In this document: piece by piece, positions 26,788-36,506 of the stretch
How positions within the stretch are numbered: the stretch's first letter is position 1
Layout of the letters: each line of letters starts with the position of its first letter
NCBI GenBank assembly: GCA_033856535.1
Contig: JAWVEV010000119.1
Coordinates: 1 to 38,109, forward strand
Length of the DNA stretch: 38,109 nucleotides
Reading direction: 5' to 3'
DNA from: JAWVEV01 sp033856535
GTDB lineage: Bacteria; Actinomycetota; Thermoleophilia; Miltoncostaeales; Miltoncostaeaceae
Translations under genes and position numbers: made by a program
Notes under the pieces: model-generated
Database searches by the model: none
Seen by the model: the letters and a program-made list of their open reading frames with translations, nothing else
What the model was told of the DNA's origin: nothing

Positions 26788-27491
26788 GTGTCCGGAGGCC
26801 TCCCACGGGCCACCGCCCGGCCCACCGGGCAGAGATCGAGCAGGACGCAGGCCCCGCAGCGCGGGCCCCGGGCCCGGCACACCTCGCGCCCGTGGGCGAT
26901 CAGCCGCATGTGGGTGGCGTAGGTGGCCCCGGGCGGGACCACCTCGCTGAGGCGCTCCTGGGCCGCGAGGGCCGTGGCCTTCGGCGGCACGATCCGCATG
27001 CGCAGGGCGATCCGGTGCACGTGGGTGTCGGCCGGCAGCACCGGCCGGTCGAAGGAGAAGCAGAGCACGCAGGCCGCGGTCTTCGGCCCCACGCCCGGGA
27101 GCGCGGTCAGGTAGGCCATCGCCTCCTCGAGCGGCGCCTCGCCGAGCCACTCGAGATCCGCGCCGCGGGGCTCCTGGGCCACCGTGTCGAGGATCGCCTG
27201 GATGCGCGGGCCCTTCTGGGTCGCCATGCCGGCGGGGCGGACCGCGTCCTGCACCTCCTCCGGCGGCGCGGCGCGGACCGCTTCCCAGGTCGGGAAGCGC
27301 TCGCGCAGCCGGTCGAAGGCGCGGTACTGGTTGGCGTCGGTGGTGCTCTGGGAGAGGACCGTGGTGACCAGCTCGGACACCGGCGGGTGGCGCCGGCCCC
27401 AGGGCCGCGGGCCGTAGGCGTCCTCGAGGCGGCGCGCCATCTCCAGGATCTGGGCGCGGGTGCCCGGCCGGGGCGCCCGGGGGGCGGTCAC
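26781..27491 (-). CDS. endonuclease III family DNA glycosylase/AP lyase
   Basis: A 236-residue base-excision repair enzyme of the HhH-GPD superfamily. The helix-hairpin-helix is ALPGVGPKTAACVLCF with the catalytic Lys in GPKTA. The catalytic Asp is in LPADTHVHRIALRM. The [4Fe-4S] cluster loop C-x6-C-x2-C-x5-C (CRARGPRCGACVLLDLC) is complete. It acts on oxidised pyrimidines in the EndoIII model; the DTHVHR variant is typical of the EndoIII-like branch in actinobacteria, so exact substrate is uncertain. The GTG start overlaps the dehydrogenase stop (GTGA), so it is translated from the same message as two metabolic genes. Symbol withheld because a second nth may exist elsewhere. Confidence 0.92.
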   Translation of the reverse strand: MTAPRAPRPGTRAQILEMARRLEDAYGPRPWGRRHPPVSELVTTVLSQSTTDANQYRAFDRLRERFPTWEAVRAAPPEEVQDAVRPAGMATQKGPRIQAILDTVAQEPRGADLEWLGEAPLEEAMAYLTALPGVGPKTAACVLCFSFDRPVLPADTHVHRIALRMRIVPPKATALAAQERLSEVVPPGATYATHMRLIAHGREVCRARGPRCGACVLLDLCPVGRAVARGRPPDTI

Positions 27492-28459
27492 GGTCCGGCC
27501 ACCAGGTCCGGCGGCGGCTCCCCGGCAAAGAAGGCCTCGAGGTTGTCGACCGCCAGGTCCCCCATCGCCCGCCGCGCGGCGGTCGTCGCGCTGCCGAGGT
27601 GCGGCAGCAGCACGACGTCCTGGCGCGCCAGCAGCCCGGGGTGGACCGCGGGCTCGTCCTCGTAGACGTCCAGGCCGGCGCCGGCGATCGCGCCGCGCGC
27701 CAGGGCGTCGACCAGCGCGCCCTCGTCGACCACCTGGCCGCGCGCGGTGTTCACCAGGAACGCGCCGGGGCGCATCCGGGCGAGCGCGGGCGCGTCGATC
27801 AGGTGGCGGGTGGCGGGACCGCCCGGGCAGTGCAGCGACACGGCGTCGCTCTCGGCGAGCAGGGCCTCCAGGCCGCGCCGCTCGGCACCGAGCCGCGCCT
27901 CCTCCTCCGGCGCCAGGGCGCGCGGCGAGCAGTAGAGGATCCGCATGCCGAACCCGCCGCGGGCCCGCGCGGCCACCGCCCGGCCGATCCGGCCCATGCC
28001 GACGATCCCGAGCGTCAAGCCGGTGACCCGGGTCCCGAGGAGCTGGGTGGGACGCCAGCCGGTCCACTCGCCGGCGCGCAGGTGCCGCTCCCCCTCGCCG
28101 GCCCGACGGGCCACCATCAGCAGCAGGGTCAACGCCAGGTCGGCGGTGTCGTCGGTGAGGACGCCGGGCGTGTTGGTGACGACGAGGCCGTTCGCCGCCG
28201 CGGCGGCCAGGTCCACGTGGTCGAGCCCCACGCCGAAGTTGGCGAGGATCCGCGCCCGCCGGGGCGCCGCCCCCAGCACGTCGGCCGTGAGCCGGTCGGT
28301 CACGGTCGGCAGCAGGGCGTCGGCCGTGCGGATCGCCTCGACGAGGTCCTCGGGCGCGAGCGGGCGGTCGTCCGGGCTGAGGACGGCGTCGAAGCGCTGG
28401 GCGAGGCGCGCCTCGACCTCCTCGGGCAGGCGCCGGGTGACGACGACGCGGGGCCTCAC
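27488..28459 (-). CDS. D-2-hydroxyacid dehydrogenase (glyoxylate/hydroxypyruvate reductase-like)
   Basis: A 323-residue NAD(P)H-dependent reductase. The substrate-binding N-terminal half includes ILANFGVGLDHVDLAAAAAN. The nucleotide fold has GIVGMGRIGRAVA (GxGxxG), and RILYCSPRAL follows the second strand, lacking the acidic residue expected for NAD so NADPH is possible. Catalytic Arg is in NTARGQVVDE, Glu in LDVYEDEP and His in LLPHLGSAT. The likely reaction is glyoxylate to glycolate or hydroxypyruvate to glycerate. GTG start overlaps the upstream lyase stop (GTGA); the lyase family can release glyoxylate, which suggests a shared pathway. Confidence 0.92.
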   Translation of the reverse strand: MRPRVVVTRRLPEEVEARLAQRFDAVLSPDDRPLAPEDLVEAIRTADALLPTVTDRLTADVLGAAPRRARILANFGVGLDHVDLAAAAANGLVVTNTPGVLTDDTADLALTLLLMVARRAGEGERHLRAGEWTGWRPTQLLGTRVTGLTLGIVGMGRIGRAVAARARGGFGMRILYCSPRALAPEEEARLGAERRGLEALLAESDAVSLHCPGGPATRHLIDAPALARMRPGAFLVNTARGQVVDEGALVDALARGAIAGAGLDVYEDEPAVHPGLLARQDVVLLPHLGSATTAARRAMGDLAVDNLEAFFAGEPPPDLVAGP

Positions 28460-29400
28460 CGGCCCCTGGCGGCGATCCGGTCGGCCAGCGCGACCAGGTT
28501 CTGCGCCAGCCGCGCCGAGGCCGCGTCGATCATCCGGCCCTCGTGGCGCACGGCGCCGCGGCCGGCGGCGAACGCCTCCTCGAGCGCGGCGAGGATGCCG
28601 CGCGCCTGGGCGACCTCGTCCTCGGTCGGCGAGTAGACGTCGTTCGCCAGCGGGACCTGCGAGGGGTGGATCGTCCACTTGCCGTCGTAGCCCAACGCCG
28701 CCGAGCGGCGCGCCGAGGCCAGGAAGCCGTCGGGGTCGCCGAAGTCGTCGAAGGTGCCGTCGATCGCGCGCAGGCCGTTGGCGCGGGCGGCCACCAGGAT
28801 CCAGGTGAGGGCGGCGTGCCATTGGTCGCCGGGATAGTCCGGGCTCAGGCCGCCGATCCCGGTGGTGCGCGAGCCCAGGCTGGCCGCGAGGTCGCCGGGG
28901 CCCACGTGGAGGGCCTCCAGGCGCGGGCTGGAGCCGGCGATGGCATCGACCGCCGCGAGACCGGGCGCGCTCTCGATGAGCGCCTCGATGCCGATGCGCC
29001 GCTCGGCCCCGGCCGCCGCCTCGATGCCGGTCAGGAGCAGGTCGACGGCGTGGACGTCGCCGGGGGCGTCCACCTTCGGGATCAGCACCGTGTCGATGCG
29101 GTCGACGGCGGCCTCGGCCACCTCGACCAGGTCCCGGTGGGCGTGGGGCCCGCCGAGCACGTTGATCCGGAGCGTGATCGTCTTGCCGGCGCCGCGCCAG
29201 TCGAGGTCGCGGAGCGCCTGGACCACCGCCCGCCGGGCGGCCGGCTTGTCCTCGGGGGCGACCCCGTCCTCCAGGTCGAGGAAGACCGCGTCGGCCGGCC
29301 CGCGGAGGGCCTTCTCGAAGAAGTCCGGCCGGGACCCCGGCACGGCCAGGAAGCTGCGCTGAAGGCGCACCGGCCGCTCCCCGCCCCGCTCGTGGCTCAC
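28456..29400 (-). CDS. CoA-ester lyase of the CitE/malyl-CoA lyase family
   Basis: A TIM-barrel HpcH/HpaI-type lyase of about 314 residues. It contains RSFLAVPGSRPDFFEKAL and DAVFLDLEDGVAPEDK. The substrate Arg is in ITLRINVLGG, metal Glu in GIEALIESA, and metal Asp in HVGPGDLAASLG. WTIHPSQ closes the barrel. Likely cleaves malyl-CoA or a methylmalyl/citramalyl-CoA to glyoxylate or pyruvate plus a CoA ester. Citrate lyase CitD/CitF partners are absent, so true citrate lyase is unlikely. I chose GTG 29400 (ggaggggg seven bases upstream); GTG 29370 (MRLQRSF) also fits. First gene of an operon with the dehydrogenase and endonuclease genes. Confidence 0.88.
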   Translation of the reverse strand: MSHERGGERPVRLQRSFLAVPGSRPDFFEKALRGPADAVFLDLEDGVAPEDKPAARRAVVQALRDLDWRGAGKTITLRINVLGGPHAHRDLVEVAEAAVDRIDTVLIPKVDAPGDVHAVDLLLTGIEAAAGAERRIGIEALIESAPGLAAVDAIAGSSPRLEALHVGPGDLAASLGSRTTGIGGLSPDYPGDQWHAALTWILVAARANGLRAIDGTFDDFGDPDGFLASARRSAALGYDGKWTIHPSQVPLANDVYSPTEDEVAQARGILAALEEAFAAGRGAVRHEGRMIDAASARLAQNLVALADRIAARGR

Positions 29401-29459
29401 GCGCCCCCTCCCCGCCCGTCGGATTCCGAGCGGTTCATACCACCGGGAACGCACCGCGC

Positions 29460-29499
29460 GGCGCGCCCGGGCCGGCCGGCGTGACCGGCCCGGGGCGCC
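29460..29499 (-). terminator. strong hairpin after ahcY
   Basis: The left arm GGCGCGCCCGGGCCGG pairs with CCGGCCCGGGGCGCC across a nine-base loop, with one bulged G (15 pairs). It lies seven bases past the ahcY stop. No T-run follows; a GC-type terminator is likely. Confidence 0.7.
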
Positions 29500-29505
29500 T
29501 CAGCG

Positions 29506-30963
<1,458 letters not shown>

Positions 30964-30977
30964 CCGGATCTCCTCGA

Positions 30978-31376
30978 TCAGGCGGCGGTGGAGGTCTTCC
31001 CGGCCGCGGCGGCGGCCAGGAGGCGTGCGTGCTTGTCCTGCTCCCACCGCAGCCAGCCGGCGGCGGGGACGTCGGTGGGCCGCTCGGGCGGCGGCGCGTC
31101 GAGCCAGGCGGCGACGGCCTCGGCCAGCTCGGCCTCGTCCCGCATGCGCTGGGCGAAGCCGATGTCGTCGAGGCCGATCTCGAAGCGCGCCAGCAGCTCG
31201 CGCAGCATGCGCAGGCGCTGGAGCTCGGCCGGCCCGTAGAGGCGGTAGCCGGCGCGGGACCGGGGCGGGGCGACGAGCCCCAGGCCCTCGAGGTAGCGCA
31301 GCATCCGCGGCGACCAGCCGGCGGTCGCGGCGGCCTCGTTGATGGTCAGCGCCTCCAAGGCGGCCAACGTTACCAA
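30978..31376 (-). CDS. MerR-family transcriptional regulator
   Basis: A DNA-binding protein of up to 132 residues. The MerR HTH/wing is at about 11-80: LTINEAAATAGWSPRMLRYL, GLVAPPRSRAGYRLYGPAEL and QRLRMLRELLARFEIGLDDI. A helical C-terminal half carries no Cys, so metal sensing is unlikely. The start is uncertain: TTG at 31376, or a TTG seven codons later, which lies eight bases after a TAACGT hexamer and could be leaderless. It sits 14 bases upstream of ahcY on the same strand, a setting that suggests control of methyl-cycle expression, though this is inferred. It is divergent from the SodC-like fusion gene with two palindromes between. Confidence 0.88.
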   Translation of the reverse strand: MVTLAALEALTINEAAATAGWSPRMLRYLEGLGLVAPPRSRAGYRLYGPAELQRLRMLRELLARFEIGLDDIGFAQRMRDEAELAEAVAAWLDAPPPERPTDVPAAGWLRWEQDKHARLLAAAAAGKTSTAA

Positions 31377-31391
31377 GCCTCTGTCAGCGCA

Positions 31392-31439
31392 GAGTCCCTC
31401 CCGTGCACCGGCCCCACTACCGGGGGCCGGTGAGGCGCC
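31392..31439. repeat. palindromic repeat unit 1
   Basis: The unit starts gagtccctccc and contains a hairpin at 31406-31432: CACCGGCCCC-ACTACCG-GGGGCCGGTG, a perfect 10-bp stem with a seven-base loop. The same loop and stem recur in unit 2. Confidence 0.75.
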
Positions 31440-31490
31440 GAGTCCCTCCCGACCTCACCGGCCCCACTACCGGGGGCCGGTGAGGTCGGG
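31440..31490. repeat. palindromic repeat unit 2
   Basis: It also starts gagtccctccc. The hairpin at 31448-31490 has 18-base arms: CCCGACCTCACCGGCCCC, loop ACTACCG, GGGGCCGGTGAGGTCGGG, with no mismatch. The stem core and loop repeat unit 1 at a 50-base distance. It sits upstream of both flanking divergent genes, so an ordinary terminator role is unlikely. Confidence 0.8.
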
Positions 31491-31605
31491 AATTTCGCCG
31501 CAAGCGCATTCGGGACGCGTCGGAGGTCCCTTGCCGCGCTCCCGCGGGTCGCGGCCGGCGGCCCGGTCCTGTAGCCATTCCGGGGCGAACCGACCTGGAG
31601 GAGAC

Positions 31606-33087
31606 ATGGCACGCGTGAGGCGAGGGCGAGCGGCGATCGCGGCGGTCGCCGCGGGGACCCTGGCGGCCGGCGTGGCCGGCGGCCTGGCGACGGCGCAGGG
31701 CGCCGCGCCGACGACGGCGTCGGCGGTGCTCCGCGACACCTCGGGGCACATCGTCGGGACGGTGAACTTCGAGGCGCACGGCGGCCACCTGATGGTGCGG
31801 GTGGACGCGACCGGGCTGACGCCCGGCTTCCACGGCCTGCACCTGCACACGGTGGGCAAGTGCGAGCCGGTCTCGACCGGCGCCGACGGGGCGACCGGCG
31901 CCTTCCTGAGCGCCGGCGGCCACATGGCCAACCCGGGCGAGACGCACGGCGGCCACGCCGGCGACCTGCCCGCGCTGCGCGTCGCCGGGAACGGGACCGC
32001 GACCCAGACCGCGACCACCGACGCGGTCACGATCGCCGGGCTGCTGGCCGAGGACGGCACCGCGGTGATGGTCCACGCCGGGCCGGACAACCTGGCGAAC
32101 ATCCCGACGCGCTACACCTCGGGCGGCGCCCCGGGGCCGGACGCGGACACCCTGAAGACCGGCGACTCCGGGGGCCGGGTGGCCTGCGGCGTGGTCCAGG
32201 CCGGCGCGATCGCGCCGGGTCTGCCGCCCAGCTACCGCATCGCCGGACCCGAGGTCTTCCCGGAGGGCATCGCCGCCGCCGGCCGCACCTTCTACGTCAG
32301 CTCGACCTCCGACGGCACGATCTTCCGCGGATCGGTCGGGGACGAGGACATGACGCCGTTCCTGGTCGGCGGCGCCGACGGCCGCTCGACGGCGATCGGC
32401 GTGGCCGTCGACGCCAAGCGGCACCGCCTGTTCATCGCGGGCGGCGCGACCGGCCGCATCTGGGCCTACGACACCCGCGACGGCGACCTGATCGCCCGCT
32501 TCGGGACCGGCAAGGGCGGCTTCCTCAACGACGTCGCGGTGGCGCCCGACGGCACGGCGTACGTGACCGACTCGCTCCGGCCGGTGCTCTTCCGGGTCGG
32601 CGCGCGCGAGCTCCGCTCGGGCGGGACGACCGAGACGCGGCTCGCGTCCTTCATGCGCCTCACGCCGGGCCTGCCCTACAAGAAGGGCTTCAACGTCAAC
32701 GGCATCGAGGTGGGCAACCGCGGCCGCGCGCTGGTGCTCGCCCAGTCGAACACCGGGCGCCTCTTCCGCATCGACCTCCGCGGTGGCGCGATCGACCGGA
32801 TCGACCTGGGCGCGGCCCGGCTGACCAACGCCGACGGCCTGGTGCTGCGCGGGCGGACGCTCTACGCGGTCCGCAACGCCGACGAGGCGATCGCCAAGGT
32901 GCGGCTCTCGGCCGACCTGCGCAGCGGCAGCCTGGTCGGGTCGACCACCCACCCGTCCTTCGCGTTCCCGACCACGGCCGACCTCGCCGGCGGGCGGCTG
33001 CTGGTCGTGAACTCCCAGTTCGACCGGCGCGAGGCGGAGCCCGGGCCGACCCTGCCGTTCACCGTCTCGGCGATCTCCCCGCCGTAG
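31606..33087 (+). CDS. secreted Cu/Zn superoxide dismutase-like protein fused to a beta-propeller
   Basis: A 493-residue exported two-domain protein. The signal peptide is about 1-32. Residues 38-200 form a SodC domain with HLH copper ligands (H79, H81), bridging H106 in AGGHMANP, zinc-type H114, H117 and D120 in THGGHAGDLP, copper His H157 in VMVHAGPDN, and the disulfide pair C86/C194. All ligands are present, with a shortened zinc loop. Residues 205-490 form a propeller of the SMP-30/gluconolactonase type (FPEGIAAAGRTFYVSS, GFLNDVAVAPDGTAYVTDS, NGIEVGNRGRALVLA). The SodC part would dismute superoxide outside the cell; the propeller function is unknown. ggaggagac precedes the ATG. The last 29 bases overlap the end of the convergent gene. 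Confidence 0.9.
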   Translation: MARVRRGRAAIAAVAAGTLAAGVAGGLATAQGAAPTTASAVLRDTSGHIVGTVNFEAHGGHLMVRVDATGLTPGFHGLHLHTVGKCEPVSTGADGATGAFLSAGGHMANPGETHGGHAGDLPALRVAGNGTATQTATTDAVTIAGLLAEDGTAVMVHAGPDNLANIPTRYTSGGAPGPDADTLKTGDSGGRVACGVVQAGAIAPGLPPSYRIAGPEVFPEGIAAAGRTFYVSSTSDGTIFRGSVGDEDMTPFLVGGADGRSTAIGVAVDAKRHRLFIAGGATGRIWAYDTRDGDLIARFGTGKGGFLNDVAVAPDGTAYVTDSLRPVLFRVGARELRSGGTTETRLASFMRLTPGLPYKKGFNVNGIEVGNRGRALVLAQSNTGRLFRIDLRGGAIDRIDLGAARLTNADGLVLRGRTLYAVRNADEAIAKVRLSADLRSGSLVGSTTHPSFAFPTTADLAGGRLLVVNSQFDRREAEPGPTLPFTVSAISPP

Positions 33088-35674
33088 CGCGCCCGGCGAG
33101 GCCCCGGCTCGCGCGCGCCTCCTCGAGGGACGCGACGACCGGGGCCATCGCCGAGAGCGAGGTGACCTCGGCCCCGCGGCGCAGCGACGAGCCGCGGGGC
33201 AGCAGCAGGACCATCGGGCGCCCCTCGGCGCGCGAGCGCCGGACCAGCTCCCGGATCATGCGGACGCCGGCCCGGTCGAGTCCGACCACGCCGGAGAGGT
33301 CCACGACGAGCTCCGGGCCGTCGCCGGCCAGCTCGTCCTGCAGGCGCGCGCCGATCGAGGCCGCGCTGCTCGCGTCGAGCTCGCCGCGCAGCCGGGCGAG
33401 GGTGCGGCCGCCGATCGACTCCAGCACCAGGCGCGCCGGCCCGGCGGTCGAGATCCCGCGGCGCATCATCACCGCGGTCCCCTCCTCGCCCGCCTCCACC
33501 TCGACCGCGTCCATGAGCTCGCGCATGATCATCAGGCCGCGCCCGCGGTCGCCCGGGTCGGGGCGCGGCGGCCGCCAGCGCCCGTGGTCGCGCACCTCGA
33601 GCACGATCTCGCTCGGGCCGTCCCAGGCCACGTCCACCTCGACCAGCCCGGCCGCGCCGCCGGCGTACGCGTGCTCCACCGCGTTCGCGCAGGCCTCGCC
33701 GCAGGCCAGGACGATGTCGTGCACCACGTCGTCCTCGACGCCGGAGCGCTCGAGCCAGCCGAGCACCTCGCGGCGCAGGCCGGAGACCCGCCGGGCGTGC
33801 GCCGGCACGCGCAGGGCCAACCGCTCGGCCGGCCGCGGGGCGAGCCGCAGCGCCACCAGCGCGACGTCGTCGCGGGGCGGCCGCTCGCGGCCGAGGCGCT
33901 CGAGCAGGTGGGCGCAGAGCGCCTCGGGCTCGATGTCACCGGCGAGCGTGACCGCGCCCCGCAGCCACGAGAGGCCGGCGTCGACGCTCTCGCCGCGCCG
34001 CTCGATGGCCCCGTCCGAGTAGAGCAGCAGCGTCGTGCCGGGCGGCAGCTCGGCGCGCCCCTCGGCAAAGCTGCCGTCACCGAGACCCGAGGCCAGCGGC
34101 AGCGAGCGCCCGCCGGCGAGGTAGGCGGCATCGCCGCCCGGCGCGACGAGCAGCGGCGGCGGGTGACCGGCGCAGGAGTACCGCAGCTCGCCGGCCGCCG
34201 GATCGACGACGGCGTAGACGACCGTCGCGGCCCGGGCGCCCTCGACGCCCTCGGCGAAGCGGCTCAGGCGCTCCAGCACCGTGCCCGGAGCGCCGCCGTC
34301 GAGCGCGAAGGCGCGCATCGCGCTGCGGAGCTGGCCCATCACGGCGGCGGCCTCCACGCCGCGGCCGACGACGTCGCCCACCGCCAGGCCAATGCGCTCG
34401 TCGGGCAGCTCGACCGACTCGTACCAGTCGCCGCCGACCTCGACGCCGTCGTCCACCGGGACGTAGCGCATCGCGATCTCGGCGCCGGGCAACGTCGGGA
34501 CGCCCCGGGGCAGCAGGCTGCGCTGAAGGGTCGCGGCGACCTCGTGCTCGCGCTCGTAGCGCAGGGCGCGCTCCAGCGCGCCGGCGCACAGCCGGGCCAG
34601 CGAGTGCGCGTAGGTCCGGTCCGCCTCCTCCTCCTGCGCGCCGGCGCCGAGCCGCAGCCCGGCGGCGCCGAGCGTCCGCCCATGGGCGACGATCGGCAGC
34701 AGCGCCAGGCCGCCGGCCGCCGGGTCCGCCGCGGCGAGCTCCGGCCAGCGCGCCTCGAGCTCGTCGCGCCCCAGCCAGCGCGGCTCGCCCGCCGCGACGG
34801 CGTCGGCCAGTGGCGCGGCCGGCGCGATCCGGCCCCGGCGCAGCAGGCGCAGCAGCGGCGCGGGACATCGCTCGTGGGCCAGCAGCGCGGCGGGCGCGCC
34901 GTCCTCGTCCAGCAGCACCAGCCACCCGCCCTCGGCATCGAGCGCGTCGGCGGCCTGGCCGACGGTGACGGCCGCGACCTCGTCGGCGGTGAGCGACTCG
35001 CTCAGGGCGGCGGTCAGCTCCTGGAGGCGCTCGATGCGCCCGGCGGCGCGCTCGGCGGCGCGCCGGGCGTCCTGCGCGGCGGCGCGGGCGGCGCGCTCGG
35101 CCTCGTACAGGCGCGCGCGCTCGAGCGCCTGGGCGCAGAGCTCGGCGACGGTGCCGAGGTAGGTGCGCTCGGAGCGCGGCACCGGCCGGGTCTCATCCCG
35201 GTACCGGTAGCCCATCGCGCCGATCGTCGCGCCGCCGACCCGCAGGGGGAGCGCCGCCCCGGTCGGCAGCCCGCTCCGCGCCGCGATCCGGGCGGCGTCG
35301 CCGTCGGCGGGGCGCTCCATCCAGACGGGCCGCCCGGTGCGCACCACCCCGGCCAGCGGCGTGGCGAGGCCGATCGGGAAGCGCGCGCCGACGGTCAGCA
35401 CCTCGGCGGGGTAGCCCTCGGCGGCGACCACCTCGCACTCGTCGCCGTCCCGGATGACCACGATCGTCGCGGCGGCGTCCAGCGCCCACCGGCCCTCGCG
35501 GACGACGGCCTGGGCGACCTCCTCGGGGGTGACCGCCCGGGAGAGAGCCGCGGTGAGCGCCTGGAGGCGGGTGACGCGCATCAGGGCGCGCTCGGTCGCG
35601 CTCGGCTCGGCCGCCGGGTCAGGGCGGCGAGGCGCGCGGCCGCCGGGCGGCGCGCCGGATTGCGGGTGGGTCAC
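33059..35674 (-). CDS. GAF-GAF-PP2C-HATPase-STAS partner-switching fusion
   Basis: An 871-residue soluble protein uniting the roles of RsbU, RsbW and RsbV. Two GAF sensor domains (about 35-195 and 215-375) are followed by a PP2C/SpoIIE phosphatase (about 385-600) with VGGDWYESVEL, AVGDVVGRGVEAA and PPRDDVALVAL. A GHKL anti-sigma kinase domain (about 605-740) has CGEACANAVEHAY and RDHGRWRPP, then GDRGRGLMIM. The C-terminal STAS domain (about 745-850) has VVDLSGVVGLDRAGVRMI. Phosphatase and kinase motifs look intact, but the STAS site that is usually DSSG/DSTG reads DRAG (800-803), so it lacks the phospho-acceptor. It probably controls a sigma factor in response to a signal. GTG start. Confidence 0.9.
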   Translation of the reverse strand: MTHPQSGAPPGGRAPRRPDPAAEPSATERALMRVTRLQALTAALSRAVTPEEVAQAVVREGRWALDAAATIVVIRDGDECEVVAAEGYPAEVLTVGARFPIGLATPLAGVVRTGRPVWMERPADGDAARIAARSGLPTGAALPLRVGGATIGAMGYRYRDETRPVPRSERTYLGTVAELCAQALERARLYEAERAARAAAQDARRAAERAAGRIERLQELTAALSESLTADEVAAVTVGQAADALDAEGGWLVLLDEDGAPAALLAHERCPAPLLRLLRRGRIAPAAPLADAVAAGEPRWLGRDELEARWPELAAADPAAGGLALLPIVAHGRTLGAAGLRLGAGAQEEEADRTYAHSLARLCAGALERALRYEREHEVAATLQRSLLPRGVPTLPGAEIAMRYVPVDDGVEVGGDWYESVELPDERIGLAVGDVVGRGVEAAAVMGQLRSAMRAFALDGGAPGTVLERLSRFAEGVEGARAATVVYAVVDPAAGELRYSCAGHPPPLLVAPGGDAAYLAGGRSLPLASGLGDGSFAEGRAELPPGTTLLLYSDGAIERRGESVDAGLSWLRGAVTLAGDIEPEALCAHLLERLGRERPPRDDVALVALRLAPRPAERLALRVPAHARRVSGLRREVLGWLERSGVEDDVVHDIVLACGEACANAVEHAYAGGAAGLVEVDVAWDGPSEIVLEVRDHGRWRPPRPDPGDRGRGLMIMRELMDAVEVEAGEEGTAVMMRRGISTAGPARLVLESIGGRTLARLRGELDASSAASIGARLQDELAGDGPELVVDLSGVVGLDRAGVRMIRELVRRSRAEGRPMVLLLPRGSSLRRGAEVTSLSAMAPVVASLEEARASRGLAGRATAGRSPRR

Positions 35675-35716
35675 TGTGCGGCCTTGGGCGAGCGCCGAGG
35701 CAGGGCCCCATCCACC

Positions 35717-36499
35717 CTAGCTGCGCCGTCGGAGGGCGTCTCCCTCGTCGTCGGCCTCGGCCAGGCCGGTGGTCGCCGCCAGCTCGATCGCCTGCTGGGC
35801 GAGGGCGAGGATCGTGGGCACCCAGACCAGATCCACGGACGGGTCCTCCGGCGCCGGCCCGGACGCCAGGTGGCGCACGGCCGCGGTCGCTTCCGGAGCC
35901 CCGCGGGCCGCGACACCGGCCACCGCCTCGCGCGCCCACTCGCGCGACTCGAGGTCGCCGGTCGCGCGGGCGAGCTCCACCAGCGCGTCCTCACTGCCGT
36001 CGGCGGCGACGTAGGCCAGGATCTCGGGCTCGTAGTCCTCCGGATCCAGGTCGAGCAGGTCGGCCGCGATCGCCCCCGCGGCGGTCGCCGCGGCCACCGC
36101 CGCGCCGGGCCCGCCCGCGGCCGCCGCCGGCTCGGCGGCGCGCAGGACGTCCGCCGCCCGCTCCTCGGCGGCGAGCAACTCGGTCGCCGCCCGCACCGCC
36201 AGCGCCCGCGCCAGCGGGTTGTCCGGGTCCGGGTCACCCGCCCACTCCAGCACCTGGTCGAAGGCCTCGGCCTCGTTGGGGGCCGCGTCCGAGAGGCCGC
36301 GGCGCACGCCGGCCTCCATCGCCCCCCTCAGCTCGGGCCAGTGCGCCGCGGCGGCCGCGTCGGCCAGACCCTCCACGTCGCCGGCGCCCCCGTCGGCCAG
36401 GGCACGGGCGAGGGCGCGCGTCTCCTCCCCGATCAGGCCGCGCGGATAGTGCAGCCCGGTCATCAGGAGCACGTGGTCGAGTGCCTCGTCCGGGAGCAT
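35717..36499 (-). CDS. helical protein of unknown function
   Basis: A 260-residue soluble, acidic, Ala/Glu-rich protein with no signal peptide or membrane helix. It is predicted mostly helical, with repeated short amphipathic helices (ALARALADGGAGDVEGLADA, AVRAATELLAAEERAADVL), possibly a HEAT-like superhelix. No family or catalytic motif is recognised. A Gly/Ala-rich linker at about 125-145 may divide two halves. It starts seven bases after the stop of the fumarylacetoacetase-family gene and probably shares its message. Confidence 0.7.
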   Translation of the reverse strand: MLPDEALDHVLLMTGLHYPRGLIGEETRALARALADGGAGDVEGLADAAAAAHWPELRGAMEAGVRRGLSDAAPNEAEAFDQVLEWAGDPDPDNPLARALAVRAATELLAAEERAADVLRAAEPAAAAGGPGAAVAAATAAGAIAADLLDLDPEDYEPEILAYVAADGSEDALVELARATGDLESREWAREAVAGVAARGAPEATAAVRHLASGPAPEDPSVDLVWVPTILALAQQAIELAATTGLAEADDEGDALRRRS

Positions 36500-36506
36500 G
36501 GGCCGG

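Noticed and set aside
30964..31605. SAH riboswitch upstream of ahcY
   Set aside because: The ahcY leader is only 14 bases after the merR-like gene, and the palindromes further up do not fit the SAH riboswitch pattern.
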